This document shows, in pieces, positions 1 to 6,151 of a stretch of 11,291 nt of DNA. The stretch is taken from assembly GCA_011523485.1 (NCBI GenBank), contig WTGR01000486.1, positions 1-11,291 of the forward strand, written 5' to 3'. Below the pieces are notes generated by a model. It worked only from the letters and a program-made list of their open reading frames with translations. It was not told the DNA's origin and did not search any database. Every line of letters starts with the position of its first letter. Position 1 is the first letter of the stretch. The position numbers and the translations under genes are program-made. This DNA comes from Acidobacteriota bacterium. GTDB taxonomy: Bacteria > Acidobacteriota > Vicinamibacteria > Vicinamibacterales > UBA8438.

Positions 1-164
1 AACTCGAGCATCTCGGTGGCCATCGCGCGGTCGATCCCGTGCAGCCGCGCGATGCCGTCGCCGACCGACACGACCGTGCCGACCTCCGCGACGTCGACGT
101 CGAGGGAGTAGTCGCCGAGCTGTTCCTTGATGATCCTGGAAATCTCGTCTGCTTTGATTGTCAT
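1..164 (-). CDS. atpA: F1 ATP synthase subunit alpha, N-terminal part (cut by window edge)
   Basis: Only the first 54 codons are present, running off the left edge. The peptide begins [16 protein letters not shown] and continues with a [21 protein letters not shown] stretch. This is the usual start of the alpha subunit: an N-terminal helix that contacts the delta subunit, followed by the beta-barrel. Alpha forms the alpha3-beta3 head of the F1 motor and carries the non-catalytic nucleotide sites, which lie outside this fragment. The start is ATG at 164-162, with a short AGGA three bases upstream. The gene follows atpH after a 16-base gap, so the two are surely co-transcribed. Identity is very likely from the N-terminal motif and the atpH-atpA order. 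What follows (normally atpG and atpD) cannot be seen. Confidence 0.93.
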   Translation of the reverse strand, partial: MTIKADEISRIIKEQLGDYSLDVDVAEVGTVVSVGDGIARLHGIDRAMATEMLE

Positions 165-180
165 CGGTCCTGAGGTGCCG

Positions 181-726
181 TCACGCCGTCATGAAGCGCT
201 GCCTGAGACGGTCGAGGTGATGCGCGAGGCTGCCGTCGAAGATCGTGCCGCCGATCCGGGTCACCATGCCGCCCACGAGACTCTCGTCCACCGCCGTCTC
301 GAGCGTTACCTGCCGGCCGGTCGCCGCCTTGAGCTGCTCGGTGATGGACGCCACGCGCCCCGCGTCCAGCGGTGCGGCGGTCGTCACGCGTGCCCGCACG
401 ATCCCGAGATGCGCCGTAAGGCGGTCGCGATACGCCGCCAGCAGCATCGGCAGCAGGTGGAGCCGGCCGCGCTCGGCGAGCATCAGGAGCAGCCGCCGGG
501 CGACCGGCGACGTCTCCGGCGTCCTGTCGAGAATCGCCTCCACGATCGCCCGCTTCGCGACGGTCGCGATTGCCCGGTTGCGCACCACGCGCGCCAGTAT
601 CGGGTGACCGTCGACGAGCTGCTGAAACGCCGCCACGTCCCCGTCGGTTCTCCGCGGGTCGCCGCTGTCGAGGCTGACCTCGAACAGCGCCCGCGCGTAC
701 CGATTTGCCGCCGCCTGTTCCGTCAT
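181..726 (-). CDS. atpH: F1 ATP synthase subunit delta
   Basis: Encodes 181 residues, the normal length for delta (OSCP-like), which sits on top of the alpha3-beta3 head and joins it to the peripheral b stalk. The N-terminus (about 1-110) has the expected helical domain, starting [16 protein letters not shown], with [18 protein letters not shown] in the middle. The C-terminal part carries the conserved pattern around [21 protein letters not shown] (about 147-167), the family signature. The start is ATG at 726-724; a weak GGCGGAAG lies almost directly against it, so the ribosome site is poor. It lies 98 bases after parB and 16 before atpA. The gene for the b subunit (atpF), usually directly upstream, is not here, so the stalk genes must lie elsewhere. 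A candidate promoter at 790-819 may give this pair its own transcription. Confidence 0.95.
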   Translation of the reverse strand: MTEQAAANRYARALFEVSLDSGDPRRTDGDVAAFQQLVDGHPILARVVRNRAIATVAKRAIVEAILDRTPETSPVARRLLLMLAERGRLHLLPMLLAAYRDRLTAHLGIVRARVTTAAPLDAGRVASITEQLKAATGRQVTLETAVDESLVGGMVTRIGGTIFDGSLAHHLDRLRQRFMTA

Positions 727-789
727 CTTCCGCCAGTACCTGATCGTTTGGAACGTAGGTGGGTTGAACCAGCGTGGGCCAAACGGCTT

Positions 790-819
790 TTTATAACATT
801 TCGGCCGCTACGCGGGCAA
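790..819 (-). promoter_or_regulatory. Candidate sigma70-type promoter for atpH-atpA
   Basis: In the 98-base gap after parB the minus strand has TTGCCC (819-814), an 18-base spacer and TATAAA (795-790). The -10 box sits in a run of A and T that stands out in this GC-rich sequence. The -10 matches the consensus at five of six positions; the -35 is weaker. The position suits independent expression of the ATP synthase pair from the parAB unit. This is a visual consensus match only. Confidence 0.45.
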
Positions 820-824
820 GCGGG

Positions 825-1697
825 TCACCCGTCCGACAGGAGGTCGTACAGGCGCTGCAGCTCGTTTTCGGACGTGAAGCTGATCTCGATTCGCCCGCGC
901 TTTCCCCGCTGCACGATCCTGACGCGCGTGCCGAGCGAGATGCGCAGACGCTCCTCCGCGGCGCGGACGTGCACGTCGGCCGGCGGCGTCTCCGCGGCGC
1001 GGTCCGGCTTCGGCGTCGCGGTGCGCTTGACGAGAGCCTCCGCGTCGCGTACCGACAGCTCGCCTTCGCGGATCCTGCGGGCCGCCGCGAGTTGCTGCTC
1101 CACGTCGCTCAGCCCGGCCAGGGCGCGCGCGTGGCCCATGGTCAGGCGGCCCGCCGCGACGTCGGTCTGCACCTCGGCCGGGAGGCCGAGCAGCCGCAGG
1201 TAGTTGGCGACCGTGGCCCGCTCCTTGCCCACCGCCTCCGCGATCTGCTGCTGCGTCATCTCGAACTCGTCGGCCAGCCGCTGGTAGGCCGCCGCTTCCT
1301 CCAGCGGGTTCAGATCCTCACGCTGAATGTTCTCGATCAGCGCCACTTCCAGCCGCTTCGACGGCGCCATCTCCCGGAGGACGACCGGCACCCGCAGCAG
1401 GCCGGCCCGCTGCGCCGCCCGCCAGCGCCGTTCGCCGGCAATGATCTCGAAGCCCGCCACCCCGTCGCGCTGCGTGACGACGATCGGCTGGATTACGCCA
1501 TGCGCCTTGATCGATTGCGCCAGCTCCTCGAGCCTCGCGTCGTCGACGGTCTGCCGCGGTTGATCCGGATTGGGATGCAACTGGTCGAGATCGATCTCCC
1601 GGGGGGAACCGCCCGGCGGCGTTTGCGCCTCGGTCGCCGGAACGTCCGGGATCAGCGCACGCAGCCCGCGCCCGAGCGCCTTGCGCTTTTCAGCCAC
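825..1697 (-). CDS. parB: Chromosome partitioning protein ParB (CTP-dependent DNA clamp)
   Basis: Encodes 290 residues, typical of chromosomal ParB/Spo0J. ParB loads at parS, binds CTP, closes into a sliding clamp and spreads, forming the complex that ParA and SMC act on. Visible parts are: the N-terminal KRKALGRGLRALIP peptide (4-17), which in the family stimulates the ParA ATPase; the CTP-binding fold with GVIQPIVV (67-74), GERRWRAAQRAG (88-99) and ENIQREDLNPLEEA (122-135); and the helix-turn-helix around MTQQQIAEAVGKERATVANY (147-166), which reads parS. A charged linker leads to a C-terminal dimerisation segment (about 245-290). The start is GTG at 1697-1695 with GGAGG at 1710-1706. It overlaps the end of parA by 8 bases, which suggests translational coupling. 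The two parS sites in this window are its expected targets. Confidence 0.97.
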   Translation of the reverse strand: MAEKRKALGRGLRALIPDVPATEAQTPPGGSPREIDLDQLHPNPDQPRQTVDDARLEELAQSIKAHGVIQPIVVTQRDGVAGFEIIAGERRWRAAQRAGLLRVPVVLREMAPSKRLEVALIENIQREDLNPLEEAAAYQRLADEFEMTQQQIAEAVGKERATVANYLRLLGLPAEVQTDVAAGRLTMGHARALAGLSDVEQQLAAARRIREGELSVRDAEALVKRTATPKPDRAAETPPADVHVRAAEERLRISLGTRVRIVQRGKRGRIEISFTSENELQRLYDLLSDG

Positions 1698-2502
1698 GGA
1701 GCGCGCCTCCCGCCGGCAGGGGCGCGGCGCGCGTGCACGCGAGGAACTCGCGGGCGAGCGCGAGATAGGCTTCGGCGCCCTTGGACCGCACGTCGTACAG
1801 GATCACCGGCAGCCCGTGGCCCGGCGCCTCGCCCAGCCGGATGTTGCGAGGAATCGGCGTCTCGAAGACCTTGTTGCCGAAGACCCCCTGGACTTCCGCC
1901 GCGACCTCCTTGCCGAGATTCGTCCTCAGATCGGTCATCGTCAGGACGACCCCGGCAATCTCCAGATCCCGATTGAAGGCTTCCTTGACCTGATGCAGCG
2001 TCGCCGTGAGGGCCGCCAGGCCTTCGAGCGCGAAGTACTCGCACACGACCGGGATGATCACGCCGTCGGCGGCCACGAGGGTATTCAGGGTGAGGAGCCC
2101 CAGCGAGGGCGGGGTGTCGACCAGGATGTAATCGAAGCGGCCGCGCACCTGCTCCAGCAGCAGACGCAGCCGCTGCTCGCGCCGGTCGGCGGAAACGAGC
2201 TCGATCTCGGCGCCGGTCAGGTTGTGGTCCGACGGCAGGAGCGAGAGCCCCGAGACGCACGTCGGCACGATGTAGTCGTGGGCCACCGGCGTCGACTCCG
2301 ACGTCAGGGCTTCGTAGATGGTGCCGGCGGGCGCATGGTCGCCCTTCCGGCCGACACCGCTCGTCAGGTTGCCCTGCGGGTCCATGTCGACGACCAGCAC
2401 GGTCTGATCGCCCAACGCCAACGACGCTGCGAGATTGATCGTCGTCGTGGTCTTGCCGACCCCGCCCTTCTGGTTGGCTATCGCAAAGATGCGCGATCTC
2501 AC
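1690..2502 (-). CDS. parA: Chromosome partitioning ATPase ParA (Soj-like)
   Basis: Encodes 270 residues. ParA dimerises on ATP, coats the nucleoid and is released by ParB-parS, which moves the origin. The deviant Walker A KGGVGKTT is at 12-19 (signature lysine K12, P-loop lysine K17), Walker A' VVDMDPQGN at 37-45 and Walker B YILVDTPPS at 125-133. The C-terminal half contains the family pattern IPRNIRLGEAPGHGLPVILYD. With no N-terminal helix-turn-helix, it is the short chromosomal type rather than the long plasmid type. The start is GTG at 2502-2500, with GAGGT at 2511-2507 at short spacing. A leader of about 50 bases separates it from a candidate promoter next to parS at 2592-2617, so ParB probably affects its transcription. 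Its stop lies inside the parB start region. Confidence 0.97.
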   Translation of the reverse strand: MRSRIFAIANQKGGVGKTTTTINLAASLALGDQTVLVVDMDPQGNLTSGVGRKGDHAPAGTIYEALTSESTPVAHDYIVPTCVSGLSLLPSDHNLTGAEIELVSADRREQRLRLLLEQVRGRFDYILVDTPPSLGLLTLNTLVAADGVIIPVVCEYFALEGLAALTATLHQVKEAFNRDLEIAGVVLTMTDLRTNLGKEVAAEVQGVFGNKVFETPIPRNIRLGEAPGHGLPVILYDVRSKGAEAYLALAREFLACTRAAPLPAGGALRG

Positions 2503-2562
2503 CCCGACCTCGTTAGGTCCAACGCCCTAATCCCGGGCACAAACCGAATTCGAAGTTTCGCC

Positions 2563-2592
2563 ATCGTACGCTTCGGTTACCTTCCAGGTCAA
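2563..2592 (-). promoter_or_regulatory. Candidate parAB promoter abutting parS
   Basis: The minus strand reads TTGACC (2592-2587), an 18-base spacer and TACGAT (2568-2563). The -35 matches the consensus at five of six positions and the -10 at four. The outer base of the -35 is the last base of the parS palindrome. ParB bound or spreading there would collide with RNA polymerase, so negative autoregulation is plausible. Transcription would start near 2556, giving a leader of about 50 bases before the parA GTG. Confidence 0.5.
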
Positions 2593-2617
2593 CCGCTGTT
2601 CCACGTGGAACAGCGGT
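2592..2617. promoter_or_regulatory. parS site 1 within a 26-bp perfect palindrome
   Basis: The core at 2597-2612 is TGTTCCACGTGGAACA, the 16-bp chromosomal parS palindrome in its CC/GG variant (the TTTC form is common in Bacillus). Here the symmetry continues five bases further on each side without a mismatch, ending at A2592 and T2617. It lies 90 bases upstream of parA and is the expected ParB loading site. The full palindrome could also fold as a hairpin in a pyrF-parA readthrough transcript, but no T-run follows, so it is not a standard terminator. Confidence 0.93.
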
Positions 2618-2708
2618 GGCAGCCCGCGATTGGGGCGGAGCGCCATGGGCTCAGGGGTTCCTCTCGTTACCGCCGAACCAGACGCCCAGGCGCCCCTTTG
2701 GGCAAACT

Positions 2709-3452
2709 TCAGATGCTCTGTCGTCGATCGAGGGCCCGTAACTCTGCATCGATCTCATCGATCACCCGTTGCGCGGCCGCCCGAGGGTCTGTCGCACTAC
2801 GAATCGGCCGCCCTACGACGAGATAGTCCGCGCCGAGTCGTATCGCGTCCGAGGGCGTTGTCAGGCGCACGTGATCGTCCGCTCCGCTCCACTTCGGACG
2901 AATCCCCGGGCTCACCAGCGTTACGTCGGGTCCGAACGCGGCTCGACACCTCCCGATGGCAGCCCCCGACACGATCAGCCCGTCGCACCCCGCGGCCAGC
3001 ATCTCCCCTCCCCGCTCCACGATGTAGTCCTCCGCGCTGATCTCCGGCCGCCCGAAATTCGCGGGCGACAGGCTCGACAACAACGGCACCATGAGGAACT
3101 GCGGAAACGGATTCCCTCCGCGCGCCTTCCGGCCAGCGGCCAGACTGTGGCGCGTGAAGACGTCATCCCTGCTCTCCGCCAGGGTCACGAACCTGATGCC
3201 CAACTCCCCTGCGTGGTCGACGAAGTCCGCAATCGTGTTGCTGATGTCGCCCGCCATCTTCAGGTCGATGAAGATCCCGCCGCGCCGACGCTCCTGAATC
3301 CGTCGCACGAGTCCGTAGAGGTCACCGGCCAGAAAGAGACGCAGACCGATCTTGAAAAAGGCGACGTTCTCCAACTCCTCCACGAGCCGCTCCGCCTCGC
3401 CATGGCTCCGAACGTCGAGGGCCACGATCAGGCGGTCCTTGCCTTCCTTCAG
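2709..3452 (-). CDS. pyrF: Orotidine 5'-phosphate decarboxylase, type 1, with probable CTG start
   Basis: Catalyses the last step of UMP synthesis, OMP to UMP plus CO2, in the cytoplasm. With the start chosen here it has 247 residues, a normal length. Family features: the first strand RLIVALDV (7-14), FKIG (33-36, substrate-binding lysine), the catalytic region DLKMAGDISNT (63-73), VSPGIRP (180-186) and VVGRPI (212-217, phosphate-binding arginine). GTG at 3425 would cut off the conserved RLI of strand one. In-frame codons continue upstream to a TGA at 3458, and the only plausible start between them is CTG at 3452-3450, six bases after a full GGAGG (3463-3459). Odd: the catalytic K-x-x-D motif has one extra residue (K65-M-A-G-D69). 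It sits between rsmG and parA, bracketed by parS sites, and is probably a lineage-specific insertion into the par block. Confidence 0.9.
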   Translation of the reverse strand: MKEGKDRLIVALDVRSHGEAERLVEELENVAFFKIGLRLFLAGDLYGLVRRIQERRRGGIFIDLKMAGDISNTIADFVDHAGELGIRFVTLAESRDDVFTRHSLAAGRKARGGNPFPQFLMVPLLSSLSPANFGRPEISAEDYIVERGGEMLAAGCDGLIVSGAAIGRCRAAFGPDVTLVSPGIRPKWSGADDHVRLTTPSDAIRLGADYLVVGRPIRSATDPRAAAQRVIDEIDAELRALDRRQSI

Positions 3453-3455
3453 AAC

Positions 3456-3480
3456 TCACCTCCATCCCGCCTCGCGGCGG
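3456..3480 (-). promoter_or_regulatory. Strong ribosome binding site and small hairpin before pyrF
   Basis: The minus strand has GGAGGTGA at 3463-3456, a near-perfect anti-16S match that decides the pyrF start: the CTG at 3452 lies six bases from GGAGG. Directly 5' of it (3480-3467) is CCGCC-GCGA-GGCGG, a five-pair stem closed by a GNRA-type tetraloop. The hairpin could influence ribosome access. No convincing promoter is visible in the 182-base gap, although TAGAAT near 3482-3487 resembles a -10 box without a good -35. Confidence 0.55.
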
Positions 3481-3593
3481 ATTCTACCTATGTCCCGTCC
3501 CAACTCCCTCTTCGGCTGGTGCCGGCACAAAACCCGGGCAGCGTCTCGGCAATCAACCCGGCGGGCTCCCGCTACCGGGCAGTTGCGCTACCA

Positions 3594-3611
3594 ATGTTCC
3601 ACGTGGAACAT
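3594..3611. promoter_or_regulatory. parS site 2
   Basis: TGTTCCACGTGGAACA at 3595-3610 is identical in its 16-bp core to the site before parA. The symmetry extends one base each side (A3594, T3611). It lies 23 bases past the rsmG stop codon and about 140 bases before pyrF. The two cores are centred 998 bp apart. A second exact copy this close makes chance very unlikely and supports both as genuine ParB loading sites. Confidence 0.93.
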
Positions 3612-3634
3612 CGCGCCGGCAACCCTGGCGGACG

Positions 3635-4276
3635 CTACGGTCCCTTCTTCCGAACCACCACCAGGCCACTCCCCTCGACCAGACCCGATCCGTGTCCGAG
3701 CCCCGCCTGGGCCCGAACAGCGGAGCCGCCCGTCTCCCTCCCGCCGGCTCCGCCGAAGAACAACAGCGTGCCTCCGGCCCTCACCAGCCGTTCCAGGGAG
3801 CTTGCCGCCCGCTCGTCCAACCGGACTCCGCGCACGGTCAGAACGTCGTGAGCGCCCTGCAGCTCTGCGCGGTCCAGCAGCTCCTCGTACCTGCAGGGCT
3901 CCACCACGACGCCGTTCAGCTTCAGTTGCCGAACCGCTTCGCGCAGGAACGCCGCCTTCCGTTCCTTCGCTTCCACCAATCTCACGGTCAGCCGCGGCCT
4001 CACGATCCTGATCGGAATCGCCGGTGATCCGCCACCCGAACCGATATCCACGAGCGCCGCCGCGCCCGGAGGGATGCGCCGCTCCGCCAGCAACGGTTCA
4101 AGGACCAGCCGGTCCAGGCCCTGATCATCCCCACGCAGCGCCGTCAGATTCATGCGCTCGTTCCACCGCAGGAGCAACGCCACATACGCCGCCAACCGCG
4201 CGGCCACCGCCGGCGCCAGCTCCAGCCCCGACCGCTCGACCCGCCGCTGCAGCCGTTCCGTCAGACCCGCCTCCAC
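3635..4276 (-). CDS. rsmG: 16S rRNA (guanine-N7)-methyltransferase RsmG (GidB)
   Basis: Encodes 213 residues, the usual size. RsmG methylates N7 of G527 (E. coli numbering) in the 530 loop of 16S rRNA using S-adenosylmethionine. Family features are LLLRWNERMNLTA (about 35-47), the SAM-binding glycine loop VDIGSGGGSPAIP (about 75-87; commonly GAGFPG, so the Phe is Ser here), and LVEAKERKAAFLREAVRQLKL (about 99-119), where E102 (numbered from the GTG) should hold the ribose. The C-terminal part has the expected VRGV and LFFGG strands. The start is ambiguous: TTG at 4279 or the next codon, GTG at 4276. I prefer GTG, preceded by the purine run AGGGAAGAGAGAG. It follows mnmG after about 17 bases, the classic gidA-gidB pair. 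Loss of rsmG function is known to give low-level streptomycin resistance in other bacteria. Confidence 0.95.
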   Translation of the reverse strand: MEAGLTERLQRRVERSGLELAPAVAARLAAYVALLLRWNERMNLTALRGDDQGLDRLVLEPLLAERRIPPGAAALVDIGSGGGSPAIPIRIVRPRLTVRLVEAKERKAAFLREAVRQLKLNGVVVEPCRYEELLDRAELQGAHDVLTVRGVRLDERAASSLERLVRAGGTLLFFGGAGGRETGGSAVRAQAGLGHGSGLVEGSGLVVVRKKGP

Positions 4277-4293
4277 CAACTACTCTCTCTTCC

Positions 4294-6135
4294 CTACGCA
4301 CGCACCTTGGCGCCAATCAACGCCACGGCGGCCGGCGTGACGCCGGGAACCCGCAGCGCCTGCCCCAGCGTTTCCGGCCGCGTCTCCGTCAACCGCTCCG
4401 CAATCTCGCGGGACAGCCCAGGCAGGTTCGAGTACGAGAACGACGCCGGGATACGGCGGCCCTCCAGTCGCCGCGCCCTTTCGATCGTCGCTTCTTGACG
4501 CTCCAGGTACCCCGCGTACTTGAAGTGCGTCTCCACGCTCCAGAGATCCTCTCGCTCCTCCCCGGGCGCCACCTCCAGCCGCAACTCGTTCCCCCCGGCC
4601 AGCGAATCGAGCTCCACATCCGGCCGCCGCAACGCCTGCGACGCCCGCGCACGCTTTCCGTCCGCCAACGTCACCGTCGTCCGCGCCACCCGCCGCGCGT
4701 TCTCCTCGAACCGCGACCGCCGGTCCTGAAAGCGCGCCCACCGCCGGTCGTCGACGAGTCCGACCTCGCGCCCCCGTTCCGTCAAGCGAAGATCGGCGTT
4801 GTCGATACGCAGCAACAGTCGGTACTCCGCCCGTGACGTAAACATGCGGTACGGTTCCAGGCATCCACGCGTCGTCAGGTCGTCGGCCAGCACCCCCAGA
4901 TACGCCTCGTCCCTACCGAGCACCAGCGGCTCCTCGCCGGCAACGGCGCGCGCCGCGTTGATACCGGCGAGGATCCCCTGACCGGCGGCCTCCTCGTATC
5001 CCGACGTCCCGTTCACCTGGCCGGCCAGAAACAGCCCCGCTATGCCCTTCGCCTCGTAGCTCCGCGACAGCGCCGTCGGCTGCACGAAGTCGTACTCCAC
5101 GGCATAGCCCGGCCGCATCATTTCCGCGTCCTCGAGTCCCGGGAGCGCGTGGACGAGGGATTCCTGGACATCGACCGGCAGGCTCATCGAATAGCCGTTC
5201 ACATAGACCTCGTCGACGTCGAGGCCCTCCGGCTCCAGAAGGATCTGGTGCCGTTCGTGATGGGGGAACCGCATGACCTTGTCCTCGAGCGAGGGACAAT
5301 AGCGCGGCCCGATTCCCTCGATCTGACCGTTGTACAGCGGTGACCGGTCGATGTTGGCTCGCACGATCTCGTGCACGCGCGCCGTGGTGTGCATCTGATG
5401 ACACGCGATCTGCGGCCTGTCGATGCGCCCGGTCATGAACGAGAACGGTACCGGCTGCTCGTCTCCCATCGCCTTCGCGAGCCGCTCGAAGCGGACGCTC
5501 CCCCGGTGCAGCCTGGGCGGCGTCCCCGTCTTCAGGCGGCCCCACGGGAGGCCGAGCGCCTTCAAGGATTCCGCCAGGCGCCGCGACGGCGGCTCCCCGG
5601 CCCGGCCGGCCGGCGTACGCCTCGGTCCCACGTGCACGAGGCCGTTCAGGAAGGTGCCCGTCGTCACCACGACCGCTCGCGCGTGGAGCCTTTCGCCACC
5701 GGCGTCTCCATCGGCGGTTTCGAGTTCGATCCCCGTGACGCGGTCCCGCCGCACGATCACGCCCCCAACGCGGCCGACGACCCAGGTGAGGCGTTCTTCC
5801 CGGCGTAGCGCCTCCGCGACCCACGCACTGTAGCGGCACTTGTCCGCCTGCGCCCGCGGCGAGCGCACCGCGGGGCCCCGACTGCGATTCAGCAGCTTGA
5901 ACTGGATACCGGTTGCATCGATCGCCGCGCCCATCAGCCCGCCCAGTGCGTCGATTTCGCGCACCAGGTGACCCTTGGCCGTGCCGCCTATGGCGGGGTT
6001 GCACGGCATGTGCGCCACGGTCGCCTCGGACAGCGTGCAGATCGCGACCCGACATCCCATTCGGGCCGCTGCACGGGCCGCCTCCACACCCGCGTGTCCC
6101 GCCCCGATCACGATGACGTCGAATCGACTCTCCAC
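4294..6135 (-). CDS. mnmG: tRNA uridine-5-carboxymethylaminomethyl modification enzyme MnmG (GidA)
   Basis: Encodes 613 residues, close to the family's usual 620-630. With MnmE it installs the cmnm5 or nm5 group on U34 of tRNAs reading NNA/NNG codons, using FAD, NADH and methylene-tetrahydrofolate. The N-terminus shows the FAD Rossmann motif VIGAGHAGVEAA (9-20) and the GidA signature PCNPAIGGTAKGHL (44-57). KTGTPPRLHRGSVRF, the cysteine of RYCPSLEDKV (likely the catalytic Cys277 equivalent) and GYEEAAGQGILAGINAA follow in family order. The C-terminal helices end in PGVTPAAVALIGAKVRA. The start is GTG at 6135, decided by a full GGAGGG seven bases upstream. The reading frame stays open another 48 codons, but that extension overlaps mnmE and resembles nothing in the family. 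It lies 16 bases after mnmE, fitting co-expression of the two subunits. Confidence 0.97.
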   Translation of the reverse strand: MESRFDVIVIGAGHAGVEAARAAARMGCRVAICTLSEATVAHMPCNPAIGGTAKGHLVREIDALGGLMGAAIDATGIQFKLLNRSRGPAVRSPRAQADKCRYSAWVAEALRREERLTWVVGRVGGVIVRRDRVTGIELETADGDAGGERLHARAVVVTTGTFLNGLVHVGPRRTPAGRAGEPPSRRLAESLKALGLPWGRLKTGTPPRLHRGSVRFERLAKAMGDEQPVPFSFMTGRIDRPQIACHQMHTTARVHEIVRANIDRSPLYNGQIEGIGPRYCPSLEDKVMRFPHHERHQILLEPEGLDVDEVYVNGYSMSLPVDVQESLVHALPGLEDAEMMRPGYAVEYDFVQPTALSRSYEAKGIAGLFLAGQVNGTSGYEEAAGQGILAGINAARAVAGEEPLVLGRDEAYLGVLADDLTTRGCLEPYRMFTSRAEYRLLLRIDNADLRLTERGREVGLVDDRRWARFQDRRSRFEENARRVARTTVTLADGKRARASQALRRPDVELDSLAGGNELRLEVAPGEEREDLWSVETHFKYAGYLERQEATIERARRLEGRRIPASFSYSNLPGLSREIAERLTETRPETLGQALRVPGVTPAAVALIGAKVRA

Positions 6136-6151
6136 CCGGCAACCCTCCGCT

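Noticed and set aside
2617..2708. Terminator after pyrF
   Set aside because: A short GCCCA/TGGGC pairing exists past the stop, but the loop is long and no T-run follows. The parS palindrome could fold but also lacks a T-run.
2868..2873. CACGTG inside pyrF as a third parS; also at 5629-5634 and 7898-7903
   Set aside because: Only the central six bases match. The flanking TGTTC/GAACA arms are missing at all three, so they are chance hexamers inside coding sequence.
127..3851. Series of plus-strand open frames opposite atpH, parB, parA and pyrF (127-1203, 774-1976, 1570-2826, 2769-3851)
   Set aside because: All are antisense shadows of conserved genes, with no ribosome sites or family motifs. 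Some extend across the parS intergenic regions only because stops are scarce.
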